Shown here: in pieces, positions 32,501 through 47,500 of the stretch
Position numbering within the stretch: the stretch's first letter is position 1
Layout of the letters: each line of letters opens with the position of its first letter
The notes under the pieces: model-generated
What the model was told of the DNA's origin: nothing
Seen by the model: only the letters and a program-made list of their open reading frames with translations
Database searches by the model: none
Position numbers and translations under genes: made by a program
DNA from: Ciona intestinalis
Taxonomy: Eukaryota > Chordata > Ascidiacea > Phlebobranchia > Cionidae
Direction of reading: 5' to 3'
Assembly (NCBI RefSeq): GCF_000224145.3
Contig: NC_020175.2
Coordinates: 1,165,948 to 1,229,947 of the forward strand
DNA: 64,000 nucleotides

Positions 32501-35500
32501 GTGCATCTATGGCTAATGTAGATCCATCTAAGGGCTTTGGTGGTTTACTGTAAATACAACATAACATAACTTGTTTGTATCTTTGAAAATGATATCAGGC
32601 TGACAATAACATAAATTAGGAAGAGTCAAAAAATGCTACCTGGTAATGCACTTAAGGGTATTGCAGATTAATAACTAATAGTTACTAAAAAAATGCAGAG
32701 TGTCTAGATTAGTTTTTATTTAATTCGAAAAATATTCTGTTTATTTATAGTTGCCACCCATAATATACATTTAAACACTGACTCTTTATCTGAGTGAAGC
32801 CTTTTACTCCTAGGTTTATGATCTTGCGTTGATGGTGGGAATGAGTTGTTGAATCTTTCATGATGTGTTGTTGAGGAAGTATCACCAAAATAACTTGTTT
32901 CATCAACTACATGATGTTCTGTATCTGGTGGAAAAGATATACAACATTATTAACAAATGCAAGGATATATTCAATGTCTTAAAGTTGAAAAAACTAAAAG
33001 AAAACGATATGTGAAGAAATGGCATGAAAAGTAAAAATTAGATTTTGTTATTCGGTATTATCATAACATTTAGTTTTTCTTACCATGATCACATTTATTG
33101 CGGTCATACACCTCCTCAGTTGGAATACAAGTTGATGGCAATGAAGTTGGTGAAGTCATCATACATCTTGCTATCTCTTCATCATATGAATCAATACTGT
33201 GTCTCGATGGGAGCCATGACCTCGTGCCATCATGTGGAAGCCATGACTTAGTGCCATGATCCAAAGTATGATGGCCAGAGTCACAATTTTCTGAAGCAGC
33301 ATCTGTATTGATGGAGACTTAATTTGTTTGTTTTAACAAAGATACTAAAAAGCTGCCAAATTGTTAACAAAAATTACAGCAGTGATTAAACCATTCCAAC
33401 GAAATTTTCACCAAACTATTGGAACAAAACATTATATAGAACAATTTACTTTTAGCCCGAACTTGCCAAACACCATTGTGGTGCATGGAAGGTTTTCCAT
33501 AGTTCAGGAGATACATACCTTTGTTTGCCTTCGAGTTGTTCCATTTCTCTATTTGTAACCAATCTGACACAACTTCGTTGGATGTTGGTCCTTCATCCAA
33601 TATATGATCAAGGATTGACAAACCATGAGATATGGTTGATGTCTTGTGTAACCCACCACTTACTAAAATAGCAAGAGTGTTGTATTATACAAAACTATTG
33701 CATACAAGATAGTGATATGCTGTTAGTGTTTGGATTACAAGGTTGGAAACATTAGGCTGGTTAGTATGAAATTGATGTTACAATAGACTTAACAGCAATT
33801 TTGTCGTGATTATTCAATAATAGTCATAAGTAAATTGAACACTTTTGTAAGCAAGCAATATCTGTAAGCAAGGTGTAACCCAGCATTGATAGTTTATTAA
33901 CATGACAACAAAGCAGTAAAATTTTATAAAACTTACTTTGAGAATTGAAGTTAGATTCCATAGAAAACTTATATTCGATAGGAAAGCTTGAATAATCGGT
34001 CGGACTATCAGGATTTCCACTCGTTGTATCTTCAATTAAGATGGCAATTCTCTCATCATGCTTGATGTATCTGCTCATATATTTACAATGTTAATATAAA
34101 ATAGGTTGTATTTAAAGATAGCGTTTTTTAATACTCAACTTTTCGTATTATTATAATTAAGGACAGTTCGTTAATATTAAAATCTGGCAGTTTCCTAAGA
34201 ATCTGGGTATGAATTTCTGTATTGTATAAACGGTCCTATGGCGCAGATTGAGTGGCAAAAAAACTGAGATTTATGGAACAACAATTCCCCCGCAAAAATG
34301 CCCTAATACAATATATCTTTACTACAACATATATCTGATCTTTTTATCAACATGCATTATAGCATTAATAAAATCATCATTTAGGACACAAACTTCACCT
34401 GAACATGATTTGTGCTGGTAGCAGAACCACACATGCAAGTCCACCGATCCCAAAAGACCAATATATATTTTGGACAGAAAACCACACTAGCCCTGTTTAA
34501 AGAAATTATTTTAATTTAAAAACAAGAATTTTCACACAAAATTTACAATTTGTTACTCGCTATTTTGAATAAAAAAGTTTTATTGTGAAAAATATGATTT
34601 TTTTTCAAGTCACACACTTTTTATCAATGCATTCAATTCCTATAAAAACTTCTACAAACTTATATAATTCTTACAAACTTACTCTGATGAAAGTCCTGCT
34701 CTACCACAAAGAGAACATTAGCAAGTGTAGATAGACACAGTATAAGCAGACACATAGACATAGCATGGACAATTCTCTGAACCCTTGATAAACCTCCCCA
34801 CCGCGCACAAGCAAGCAAGGAAAACAAACTGAAACAAAATATTTTGACATCAGAAATACATAACATAACTATTGGGGTTAAGTTTATGATACTGAAACAA
34901 TAAAGATAAAAAAAAGACATCTTGTTTGCACAAATGGTTTAAACAAACACATGTTCTTTTCTGTATGGGAATGTCAAGAAACGTAAAATTTAAGCCAGAA
35001 AAAAAAAGCTGTAAAGATAGTTAACCAAGTCCAGGAACATTTTTTTTCTGTTATAATTCTTACCTGTGGTAGTTAATGAAATTTCTCTTCACTTTAAATG
35101 CGAGATGTTTCAACAGATTTGGTTTTCTTTCCACTGGGGTTAATTCTCGACTCACCCTATTACCCCCTCTATCCAAAGCTAACCATGTGTTGCATGAGAA
35201 GTACCATCGTTCATTGCTTGTGACATCACGAATGATGATGTAATCAATAAACCATCTCGGCCTTGGACCAGAGTGGTCATGCCATATTGATAATTTATGG
35301 AGAGGTCCGAGATTTTTAGGAAAAGTGACAATAAAGGTTTTTGATGAACCTGTAGATTAAAATAGTATCATTAATGTTAATGTGAGCTAAACCTAACTTA
35401 TTATGTAACCGACTAACCGCATGACTATTTAGACTTGTTTACATTTTTTATAAACATAAATCATAACCACTCCTTTCACATGTTAGTATATAACTAAGTA

Positions 35501-38500
35501 CCTGTGTAAACACAATTGCATAAAAAAATCAAACTTTATTCACCACTACCCACCTGTCTCAAACAGACACTGCTTCTCTTGATTCCTCCTCCCAACATGA
35601 AGAGCTTCATCTTCATCATCAGATGGTGGAATTAACTCCCTCCCTTCATACTTCCCATCTCTTCCAAACAAGATCATGGAATGCAAGAGATGAAGTTCCA
35701 CTACCAGNCCAACTTCCAGTCTGTATTGTAACCTCAAACACCTGGGTAAAAATATAACATTAAACTAAGGTAATTTAAAGCTTACCAATTCTAATTTCTA
35801 AAGTAAAAATAACCACTAACTGATCTTTTGACATATAAGGATTTTGTTAATTTATTGTTTCATCTGTCAAATTAAACAGAGAAATATTGGGTATAATTAA
35901 AGCAGTAACTATTTGTTGAGATATACCTTTTCCTGTAGACATTTTCAGCTACCCAAATTTGGATTACAAACCACACATTATTATAACTGCTATATATAAG
36001 CCACCTGTTCATGTTCAGACTTGTTGTCCCTTAATATAACAGGAACTCTCTCACTGGCTCTTCTATCATCTGAACCAAAATACCATCTCAACCACGCTCG
36101 TATACCAGATGTATGTATGGTGAATTCCTTGTTTTGATGAGACTTTTCTTGGTGGCGGAGAATGTAACGATGGAGTACAAGAAACCCAATGAACAGGATT
36201 GTGATGATAAGTAATACCTGGGAAAAACACAGATGTATAATCAGTGGGAATTAAAATGGTTTTCATGGCCTTTATTTCCATTATGACATTTTTCAATGTT
36301 GAATTTGTGGTAGGTTAATATAAGATTAGTGTACACAACAGTGGCCATAATTTGTTGTATGTTTTTTAGGGCTGTGGATTTTCCCAATTTTTGTTTAACC
36401 GTTAACCGTTCAGTTTTAACCGGTTAACCGCTTAACCGATACAAGTGTAATCCTAATAAAAGCGTCTTGTTTATCGCTTTTCTTTCGCGAATTTAAAGGC
36501 AACTTTACGACGAACGTATGGACTATGCTTGCAATACACGGGCAAACGTTCTTAAAGTCAAAGTAATGCTTTCTTATTCGTATTCAAACCTGTTTTAAAA
36601 CACCTGCCCTCTAAATAATCAACGTGTGAATTGCAATTATGACGCAGTTATTAACGTGTGAATTGCTATTATGTCGTAATCAATTGCCAGGTCAAACAAT
36701 CGCTATTATGATGCTTGAATCCACGTGTGAATGCCTGCTTTTTCGTAATAAACATGCTGCTTGGCTGAGGAAAACATTTAAGTTATGTATTACACCAATA
36801 TAGTGTTGCAAAACTAGTTAGCCTGCGGTATTAACAATCAAGATTGATGGCGTAATCGCCGTTGTAGGGCACGATTAAAGCAACAGCGTCCCTGCGCACT
36901 CTGTCTTATTGCAAAACAACAATCAACGAACACGAACACGTGCCTTTCGTGTAAATATGACCGATTTGATATACGTNNNNNNNNNNNNNNNNNNNNNNNN
37001 NNNNNNNNNNNNNNNNNNNNNNNNNNTAAATATAACATTAAACTAAGGTAATTTAAAGCTTACCATTTCTAATTCCTAAAGTAAAAATAACCACTAAGCT
37101 GATTTTTTGACATAAGGATTTTGTTAATTTATTGTTTCATCTGTCAAATTAAACAGAGAAATATTGGGTATAATTAAAGCAGTAACTATTTATTTAGATA
37201 TACCTTTTAGATTACAAACCACACATTATTATAACTGCTATATATAAGCCACCTGTTCATGTTCAGACTTGTTGTCCCTTAATATAACAGGAACTCTCTC
37301 ACTGGCTCTTCTATCATCTGAACCAAAATACCATCTCAACCACGCTCGTATACCAGATGTATGTATGGTGGATTCCTTGTTTTGATGAGACTTTTCTTGG
37401 TGGCGGAGAATGTAACGGTGGAGTACAAGAAACCCAATGAACAGGATTGTGATGATAAGTAATACCTGGGAAAAACACAGATGTATAATCAGTGGGAATT
37501 AAAATGGTTTTCAATTTTCATAGCCTTTATTTCCAGTATGACATTTTTCAATGTTGAATTTGTGGTAGGTTAATATAAGATTAGTGTACACAACAGTGGC
37601 CATAATTTGTTGTATGTTTTAAAAAAAAATTTGAAATGTTGTTTTAAGGCTATGCCTATATCTGTATTTTTTATTATCTTATATCTATACAATGAAACGA
37701 AAAGAGACAAATAAAGTTATATAAGGGAAAAAATGTTATGTTATAAAAAAAGATATAATATAAGTGCATTAGTAGCAGGATTATAATGTAGGGTTAAATG
37801 TCCCCTACACTGTGCTTAACAGTAAACTGCTGGAGTAATAACATACAAATATAAAATGAAACTTACTCCTAAAATAAAAAATAAATCAAATTCCACTTAC
37901 AGTTAAACATGGAGTAAGAGCATTGGCCCAAACAACAGCCATTATAATGTTGGAGTAAGAAGTGAACTTTAACTTTTGAAATGAACTTGTAAAGGTTGAA
38001 AGGTGACTTGTGGAACAAATTGTTTGTTCTGGGGTTGATTCGGGTAACGCCTGGTGGTAAATGTGTTTGTAAAGGAATATTGGTAGTGTGAGTACATGTT
38101 AAGGTTCTGCAGCAATTGTGAAAATAACACAGAGGATACAGTTCGCTTTACCACATTTATTTGTGTAGCACTTAATCTAATTTTTTAAGTGCAATTGCCC
38201 TACTATATGCATCTTTCACACTATTTATTTAACTTAAAACACAGGCACAAAATATACAATTATAAAACGTTAAATACACTATGTTAAAATATTAACAACA
38301 CTAAAATTCACAATACCAACCTTCACACCAGCATTGCTCCAACCATTCCTCTTCCAGTAAAAGCAATCAGATGTCCAGATAGTGATGTCATATTTAGTAG
38401 CTTGATCCAAAGTAACTGACTCTCCATTATTATCAGATCCCCACAAACTAATGTAGTAAGGTCCACCACGTCTTATGTCGGACATTGTGAACTTTACACT

Positions 38501-41500
38501 GGATTTGGCATCTAAAACAATGTCTCTTATTATTTAAACTGATAAGGATTTAGGCATTGTTGTGCAATGTATCACAGATTTAAATCCTTATATGTCAATG
38601 GTGTTCAAACTATTTATGACCATGGCAAACTTGGTATAGGAATGGGCTAACTCTTGCCTAAAATATCAGGTTTGTAGAACTGCTGGGCCGTCTCATAAAA
38701 AACAAACATAGATATAGTTGACTTACTTGATTGCTTTGAGAATCTAGCTCTTCTTGGTGCAATAGATCCTTGTTGCATGACATATTTATTGATGAATGGG
38801 CTTTGCACAGATAGTGGCACACTACTTAATGCTGCTGATATTGTATATGGTCTGTAGGATTACAATCATGTATTAGATAATAGACATTAATCTTACTCAT
38901 CATATCTTACAAAATAGCCTTTTTTTATACTCAATCAAGTTTAAAAGAAGTTTTAAAGTAATTCAGCTTAAAAATTATGTGTAAATGTACAATATTTCAA
39001 GTTATAATTACTGGGAAATTGTTGAAAGATAACTCAAATTAAGTTGCTGTTTATGAGCCACGACACTATAAGCCTATACTTAATAAACAAATTATCCTGG
39101 TTCCACCATAGCTATTATAAATGAATTCTATTGCACAAACCATACATACCTGTTTAAAGTTTTATCTGCTCTAATTAGAACATGGATTGTCACATTGTCT
39201 GCCACTGTTAGATTTAACTGATGGACAGATATTTTACCTCTGGTTACTTCAAATGGATATCTTTGTGGCAGCTTCATCTAAAAGTTAAAACATCCATATT
39301 CAGATTGAAAACTTAGCTTTAACTTCTAACAGCAAACTCTTTAGACTCAAAAGATATTAATATCTTTGTTGTAGCACAAAACAAATTTGCAGGAGAAATT
39401 TTAAAGTTAACATTTTACAGCAGGAATCATCTAAGTATTAAAATATAAATATTTGGACCAAAATTTCTACTTAAATTCAAAGACGTTTATTTTATACCTG
39501 GTTTAGCCTTGGTGGAAGGTGGATTCTGATTGGTGGATTTAAATTGTGAGTTTCAATGACAATATTGCTGGAGTTGGTGAACCACAAGGACAATGATGAA
39601 TTATCCATCTGTGGGTAAACAGTTTTTTAAAGTTATGAATTATGGGCTTTTAACAAATGGATTAATACAAACTTGTGGTTTGAAGTATAATAACAACTAT
39701 ATAAAGACAATAATAGGCAATAAAATGCTGAGGTAAAAAAAATGGTTAAAGGAATGATATGTGCTTGGGATTAATAGGGATAAACTTTAAGCGTTACCTT
39801 GTTTTGTATAGCATACAGAATAGCTTACCATATTGATTAATGATTATGTGTTTATGACAAAATAATACTTTGAATATTCGTTTAGCAAAGCCTTTGTAAA
39901 TTTAAAATCATTGTCATGGGGAATATAGCTCACCATGGGTTGTGTGTTTGCGACAAAGGGAAAATCCTTCAAAAAAGCGATCCCACTGTGTTGAATGCTT
40001 TGATTTTGGATTAAGTTGGAAGGAATTTCTGCTCCAACCCACAAGTGACTTCTTCCTGAAACTGTATAAAATAAAAAGTTAAAAAAGGACAAATAAAGTT
40101 ACTTTTTAGAACACTCCATTCTAAGAAACAAAATCTAAACCAGAAAATAAATATCAATATGGCTGAGTGGGCTACATAATGGCAACTAACGTTTTCAAAA
40201 GTTGAATCACATGCAACTTATATTCAAAAGTTGAATCACATGCAACATTGTTCATTTTCAGACTTGATTAAATATTTGAGATTCACCTCTTTCAAAACCA
40301 TCCATAAAAACAAAAGATTCGTTTTGAAGTTGGGTCTTCATGATAATACCTTCAGTGGTCACATTAAGTGAATGCTTCTCAGTTAGTTGGGCAAAGTCTG
40401 TGAATTGAAACATTAAATATTTGTATTGTAACATGACTGTAAGTCACATTGTGTTCCAAGTTATGACTAGAAAATGTGGCTTTATTTAAAATACAAACAA
40501 CTTAACGAATACAGAAAGCTGCTACAAATTATACAATACAAAACATTGTATGTTAATAAAATTTCGAAATAAAATAAAAGTAAAGAAACTTACCCAATAA
40601 AATATTCCTCAATTCTTGTATAAACCTGGATAGATTGGATGACAGTCCTTGGCATGCGTTTGTGTTGTTGGGCTGAGATACAAGGGAAAGTACAAGGAGC
40701 ATGTTTTGAATGTTGGTTGATAGTTTCTCTAAGATCACAACACCATCATTGATTATTGTCGATATTTGTGGCTCGTTTTTATAACTGAAAGCTAAAATGG
40801 GAAACGTTAGAATAGTTACGGCACATTTGATTTATTAAATAATCAAGAGTCTATTAAATGCAATTCTAACTAAAGTAAATTTTTAAACAAGAGTTTTCTT
40901 GGTGTAAATAAACTTAATCAGTATCATGATTTAGAGGTACATATCAGAAAATATGCTAAGCTGCTGGATAAATCTCTGCAAAATTTATTTAGAACTTAAA
41001 GGGGTTTAATAGTGATACAAACCACACTTATCTTACCCAAGCGCTCCCATTTTGATTCCTTATTGTTCAGTAGGAGCTCTAGCTTTGCGGTGATAAATGC
41101 TTTAGTCGTTACCATGGTTGCCATGTTGAGTGTGTGGCAATCAGTTGAATTTATTCTATTGAACAATCTTTTCAGGGTGGCAATGACTTCACTAGTATGA
41201 CGTGTGCACTTGATTTTTGAAAGGGCAAATGCAAGTCTGTTTCCTATGGCCATGTATTTGTTTCCATGCTCCATAAGGTACACCTTCTGCGTATAAAAGG
41301 TTATTTAGAATATGGTGAAGATCGCTTTAATGCAGGTGATCTCGGCATCATAATCTACCCGCATATTTTTGCTTAAAAAAGTATGTTTAGCCAAAGCGTA
41401 TAGGATATTTTGTTACTTGTGTTTAATTTTAAATTCTACATTACTATCATTTTCAGGAAATCCTTTAAGTACATAGACGAAGATTCATCTAAATATATTT

Positions 41501-44500
41501 TAGAAATAATCCAAACAAGGGTAGATTTTAATATATTTCTGTATGCATATCTTACCGGTAAAGAATCAATCATGACGTTAACGAAGCTTAAAATTTCCCC
41601 CTGGTCGTCCTTTACCAGTTGATGTTGTAAGTCACTAGTGTTACCAACTGTCTTGTTGTACACATATAACAAGTCTATATATGGTGTATGGTTTGTCTCT
41701 TCATTTCTTGTAACATTAACAGGGAAACGGCAAACGTTTGTTCTTGCTTTCATACTGTTGTATATCTTCACATGGATGTGTACTGTAAAAATGTTTTTAA
41801 TTCTGATGCTTGATATGTCTGACTACAACTACAAAATAAATTAAACAAAATCTGCCAAATTTGGTACATGAAATAGCCTTTTAGTAACAAAAAACAAATC
41901 AAATTGTAAAAATAATGTAAATACATAAAGTCAGAAAAAAAACTAAATTCTAAAACAAGCATGAGGTGTGTAAACAAAAGTTCATGCAATACTGAATATA
42001 TTGCTTATATTCCACAGTGTGTATATTACCTTGTTGGTCACTAGCTGGAAGAAGAAATGAACTCTCATAAGAATATCCAGAGTAGATTGGTCTTCTTCTT
42101 CCATGTCTTCCTATGCTGTAACTTATGTGATATTGTAGCATCTCATTCTGTATAAAGTACGACACTCAGTGTGTGAAATTAAATTAATTCTAATAGAGAA
42201 CCACACAGGAACGAAATTGTTCAAAACTACTCGGCAAGGCACTGAAGGTATGCAAAGTGATGGAGAACATAAGGTTCAAGACACGTGGTTTAGCCACTGT
42301 AATCATTACCTGGCTTATAGCTGAGTCCAGTTTTACACTCTGTTTGTTCAACCATTGAAAGCAATGAACAATAAATCGGTCAAAGCCGTTTTCAGGGATC
42401 ACAGAACAAAGTCCATAACTTGGTCCCCTGTTCACTCTAACGTAGTAAGAAGTGCTTCCAGTAGATCCACCATTCCCTACAGCAATAATACAGGTTAATT
42501 TATAACTGTTTTTAGCAGACTTGGTTTTGAAATTTTTATTTAAAAGATGAAAAATTCATAAAATTTCGTAATTTTAAAGACCTATTACACAATGTTCCAA
42601 TATATTTTTATTTCCCATCAGTATGATTAAAAGTGAGGTCAATAGTAAAGTAATGCATATTAGTATATATATATTATAAATGAAACTCACTAAGAGAAGC
42701 GGAAACTTGGTAAGTTCTGCCTTCCAACAAAGTATTTGGTTTGATACGTAAGACTTTTCCTTTGTTGCTAATTCTTGCAAAATGTGATAAAGGCAACTCT
42801 ATGTGAAGGAACTCCTGAAATAAAAAGAAAACCTTGGATTAAGAGGTATACAAGTGTACGGGTATTTAAGGTAACTATTTTTATTCTTTATAGCCATGTC
42901 CTGTTTTTTTATGGCCATGTCCTGTATTGTCCGTTAAACCTGTGTGATAACGACTGTCAAATACCTGGTAGTGAGACTCCGGTTGTATTTGTGCATCTTC
43001 ATTAATTAGCTGATCATAACTAGGTGTTGGTGGGATAATTAAAGGAGAACCAAATGGTCTCATGCTAAAGATGTTTCTTGCTGAAGTTTCACCTTCAGAT
43101 ATTGGCGACTCTCTCTCTCTCATGGCAGACTCTGCTAAAAGTAGGGCATGGAATTAAATAAAAATATATTGATAGCAATATAGGACCATTAATATTACCA
43201 CACATTACAAACAATCATGTTTCGCAGGCACTTTTGTAAGTACCAACTTGGTTGGAAAATATTAAACAAATGACTTTTCAGTTTGGTTATAATTGTAAAT
43301 TCGTTTTTGTAAAATATTAGTTTAGTTATTCACCTCTTCTTTCTGTGTTCGGTGTATGAGAGTTTGAACTCCCTTCTTGAATTGGGAAAGCTTCATCTAC
43401 CTGTGACGACCCAACATACCCCTGATTGCCATTGAGCCCTGAGTTCACTGGTTGGGATTGTGTTTGTTGAGAAGATTCCCCTATCCTGCCTTCATTTATT
43501 GTTAAAAGGAATTCTTCTTCTTCTTGCCTGGGCATAGTAGGGGCTTCTACCACGTTGCCGGGGTTATATTCTTCACCAACTGGTTGTTCCCCTGTCCCAC
43601 CCAATGGTATTAAAACTCCAGTAAAGTTGGCATCATCAGGATGCAGATTGAGAGGAACGCTGGCTGTAAGGAGAAGTTGGAGAGTTTAAAATAAGAGAAA
43701 AACCAAACAAAAATTTAACAAAACTTTTAAAATCTGCAATTAAAATTTTTTTTTAGAAATTTAGACAAAACGTTCATGTATGACACATAAAGTAATATAA
43801 ACGTGGTAGTTCTCAGCAGAAAAGATAACACCAACTTACAAACATTCCAAGGTATTTCCTGTCCAGTTACTGTAAAACAACACAAAATTTATTTTTTAAA
43901 CAATATTTTTCTTGAATAACAGGCGTTATTAACAAAGATAAAAAACAACTTCACACTAAGTCTCCACAAAATATCCAATAAACCTACAGTTTGATCAGTT
44001 CCTGACATTGTTTATTTATATTTACAAAAGCACAACTTACAGTTAGTAAGAGGAATATTGTTTGTAACATTCCAACTCATCCATCCTTCCCCACCAGGTT
44101 GGACACAATCTGATGATTCTGTAAAAAGACGATGCAAAGTTACCATGGATGTCTTCGTATTCAACAACTTTAATATTACTTAATCTTATTTGATCTCTAG
44201 ATTATAGTAGAAATTCATATTAAAAAATAAATATATATTTTTAATACTAAAAGATTAACAAAACTTAATTATAAACAAGCCTCCCCATTACAAAACAGAT
44301 GTTAAATCCGCACATCAAACAATACCACTTTTATCAAATCTACCAGCAACATACAACAAGTCATACTAACCATTCCTGTAGAATGATCTGCTCCTATCCT
44401 GTACCAACTTAATGCTCCAAGTAAAAGCAGCATCAACACCACAGTCATAACAGTCAGCTACAAAGGCAGTTCCAACATGCTTGTTGGTCATTCTTTCTTG

Positions 44501-47500
44501 CCAACAAGTTGGACAATTAAGGTCAATTCTGAAATATAAAAGTTTTTACATTAAACAGATTGCAATGTAATGGCTGACTTAAGCATTACTTAACTTCCGG
44601 GTGTTTAATATTCTGTTTCTACTGTTACCAGGCATGTTGTATATATTACACTAAATGTGGTGATTCACACTTTTAAATCATATACATGGTCATCAAAAAA
44701 GTATTTTCTGATACCGTTTTTTTTTTAAGTATTTAGACACAACTAATTAGACAGCTGATCACCCAAAAAAGTTAATGTAGAGTTTATTTAAACCATTGTT
44801 TCCTATGACAAGCAATGAGGTGGACTTACATTTTAATATTGCTTGTCTCCACCACTTGAAGTAGGAAGGTAGTGTAAGAAGACAAGTATGAACCATTCTT
44901 AGTTACATTCACCTGTGTATGAATGAGAAGTTTGATTAATTAAATTTTATAACTCATTAACTCCAACACCAACAAATGTTTTATTCCTTCTTTGGCATAG
45001 TAAAAAAATAAATTGAAATACGAATAGGAGGTTAAAAATAAGCAAGAAAAGTTTAAGAAAAGTAAGTTTCCAGTTTGTTTACAACCAATGCCTTCCAGTT
45101 AAAAAAAATAAATAATACTTGTTCTTTGTCCAAAAGTTGTTCAGGTTTTCAAGTTGTACTAGGTCATAACTTATGTTACTTTATTGTAACTTGCCATTTT
45201 TACCTCTTTACAACATTAAATCTTAAATTTATACAAACAAAGTTATAATGATGTAGATTATAACATAATGTATGTTATAAACTAACTTCACCTTGAATAC
45301 AAAGGAATCTGAGTGTGGGTGCAGCTGGTTTGCTTGGAAAAACAAGGTAGGCTGTGTGTTTGATACTCCTGGTGGAAAGCTTGAGTAAAACCTTCTATCA
45401 AGAAGTGAATTTTCAGATTGTTGTAAAACTCTGACAGCAACATCGGGATCACCGGTAAGCACTGGTGGCTCAGAGAAGTTAAAGCACTGTCTATCAGGGT
45501 ATTGAAGTACATAACACTCCCAGAAGAACCTGTTAAAATATTAGAAGTTCTAAGGGTATGTTTTGGAAAGGTTGCAAAACCAACAAGTTATTCAATAGTC
45601 AATAATAAATATGAAATTTTTATTCTACTGTATTTAATGACTTTAAGTAGGTAAGGTGAAAAAAAATTTAGATGTTTTTTTTGGATTTAACTTTTTTTTA
45701 GCATGAATTTTGGTTACATTTATTCAAAAATAAAAGGCAGGAGGAAATTAATTATTTTAAGTACCATGACAGTTTAACATTTGTAAGTAAATGAACAAAA
45801 TAACAGGAAGAAACTCACAAAAGATGTTGATCTGTATCATCTGGATCATAGCTTTGTGATGCGTCAATGATCACATGACCATCTCGTGATGTTTTTCTCA
45901 CGGATCCACCATCAATTTGAGCAACAGGAATGGTTGGACTAATAAGGATTATTGTTTCTTTTGTAGCATACAGTATACTTCCGACCAAGGTAACCTGAAA
46001 AAGAGTACTGGGTGGATTGTTTGTATTTTTTAAAAAATTTAAGGTTAAGAAAACCAATAATAAAGAGTTTTAATCGCAATACTTTTTTAGTATTTGTAAA
46101 AAAGTAGGTTTAATAATTTTTTAAAAAGGTTTTGTACAAAAGAGAAATTCATTGCGCACTGTGAACTTACACATACCAAACTTCATTTTATGTTATTTGG
46201 TTTGGTATCTATTAAATCTAAACCCCTTATACTGAAAAAACAACCAAACATAATGAAATAATAAACTTACATTTGCAATAACCTCATATTTGCCTGGTTG
46301 AAGCATACGAGGTGGTACGTTCAATACTTGCCCTTGCCCAGTGAATACAGCTGTCTGGTTTGAGCTGCCACCATTCGCAACAGATACCCAGGGTTTAATT
46401 GTCCAGTTGTAAACAATATGTGTGACTTGTGGACAGTGATAGGTCAACAACGCCTCGAAGTGTAAATTTGTTGAACTGTAATACTACAAAAGAAAATAAA
46501 TTTTGACAGCTATATGACACAATCAATACAAACCTTATTAACGAGGATTGTCTAAAGTAACACATTCTAACATTTCAACAGCCATAATAGATATTTTTAA
46601 AACAATTACTTGTACACAGAGATTTAAAAGTTTTGTACATAAAAAATAAAAATAATAGGTATAGCCGCAAACAAATTGAATTCTGGTAAATAGAGGTGTC
46701 AATTTCAGCCAATGGTTGTAGTGTACCAATGCATACATAGACAACTCACCACTGCAGAAGCTTTGCTTGGTATGCGTAAAACTGGAAGTTCACACAGAGT
46801 CTCCATGACATAAATTTTCTTGTTAAAAGTCACTGGACCAAGTACATTCCGTAAGGTTACCGAGACAACAAAAACACCAACTCTTCAAAATGTAAGTTAA
46901 AATTAAAACAGTGATTCAAACTAAAAACAACATATCAAGAATCGAAGTTCCCGTACCTTGTGAACGTATGATTCATAATATATGCAGCATTATCGTGTAT
47001 AGTGTCTCCACCCATGTTCCATGTCACAATGACATCTGTTCCACCATGGTTGACAGCTTCCCATCTGTATAAATGATGTTAGTGTTGATACTAGCACAAC
47101 ATATTTTCAATTGAATTCTGCAGTAGTTAAGTAGTAAACCATTTATAGTAATAGTTCCAAAACCGTATCTATATTTGTAGCACTATATTTCTGTGTTGCA
47201 GAACTCAAAATATCTGCAAGTACCACAGTTAGCTAAACACATAGTTTGCATTTAACTCATTTAAATCTGTATCTGCCATTCATTCATTATTAAAGTCATT
47301 ACTATTTCTAAAACGTTTTTCATTAAATAAAAACTCTAGTTAAATTCACTCACGTTGAGGTTGCTCCCACCAACACAACACTAGGACCTCGTATCTCCAA
47401 AGTTGTAACAGGTTCGATCAGTGTGATGTTAATAACTTGGGACTCAACACTGTTAATTGCATTGGTTGCAACAACCTTAACTGGGAATCTGGGTGAAACA

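Noticed and set aside
36400..36440. Telomere-like or satellite TTAACCG repeats
   Set aside because: Only about five imperfect units, located just inside a transposon end; they fit hAT sub-terminal repeats.
38051..38154. Reading frame extending upstream of the GPS exon
   Set aside because: It is in the wrong frame for the GPS. The true exon starts after ACCACCAG at 38051, and an in-frame TAA lies just upstream in the GPS frame.
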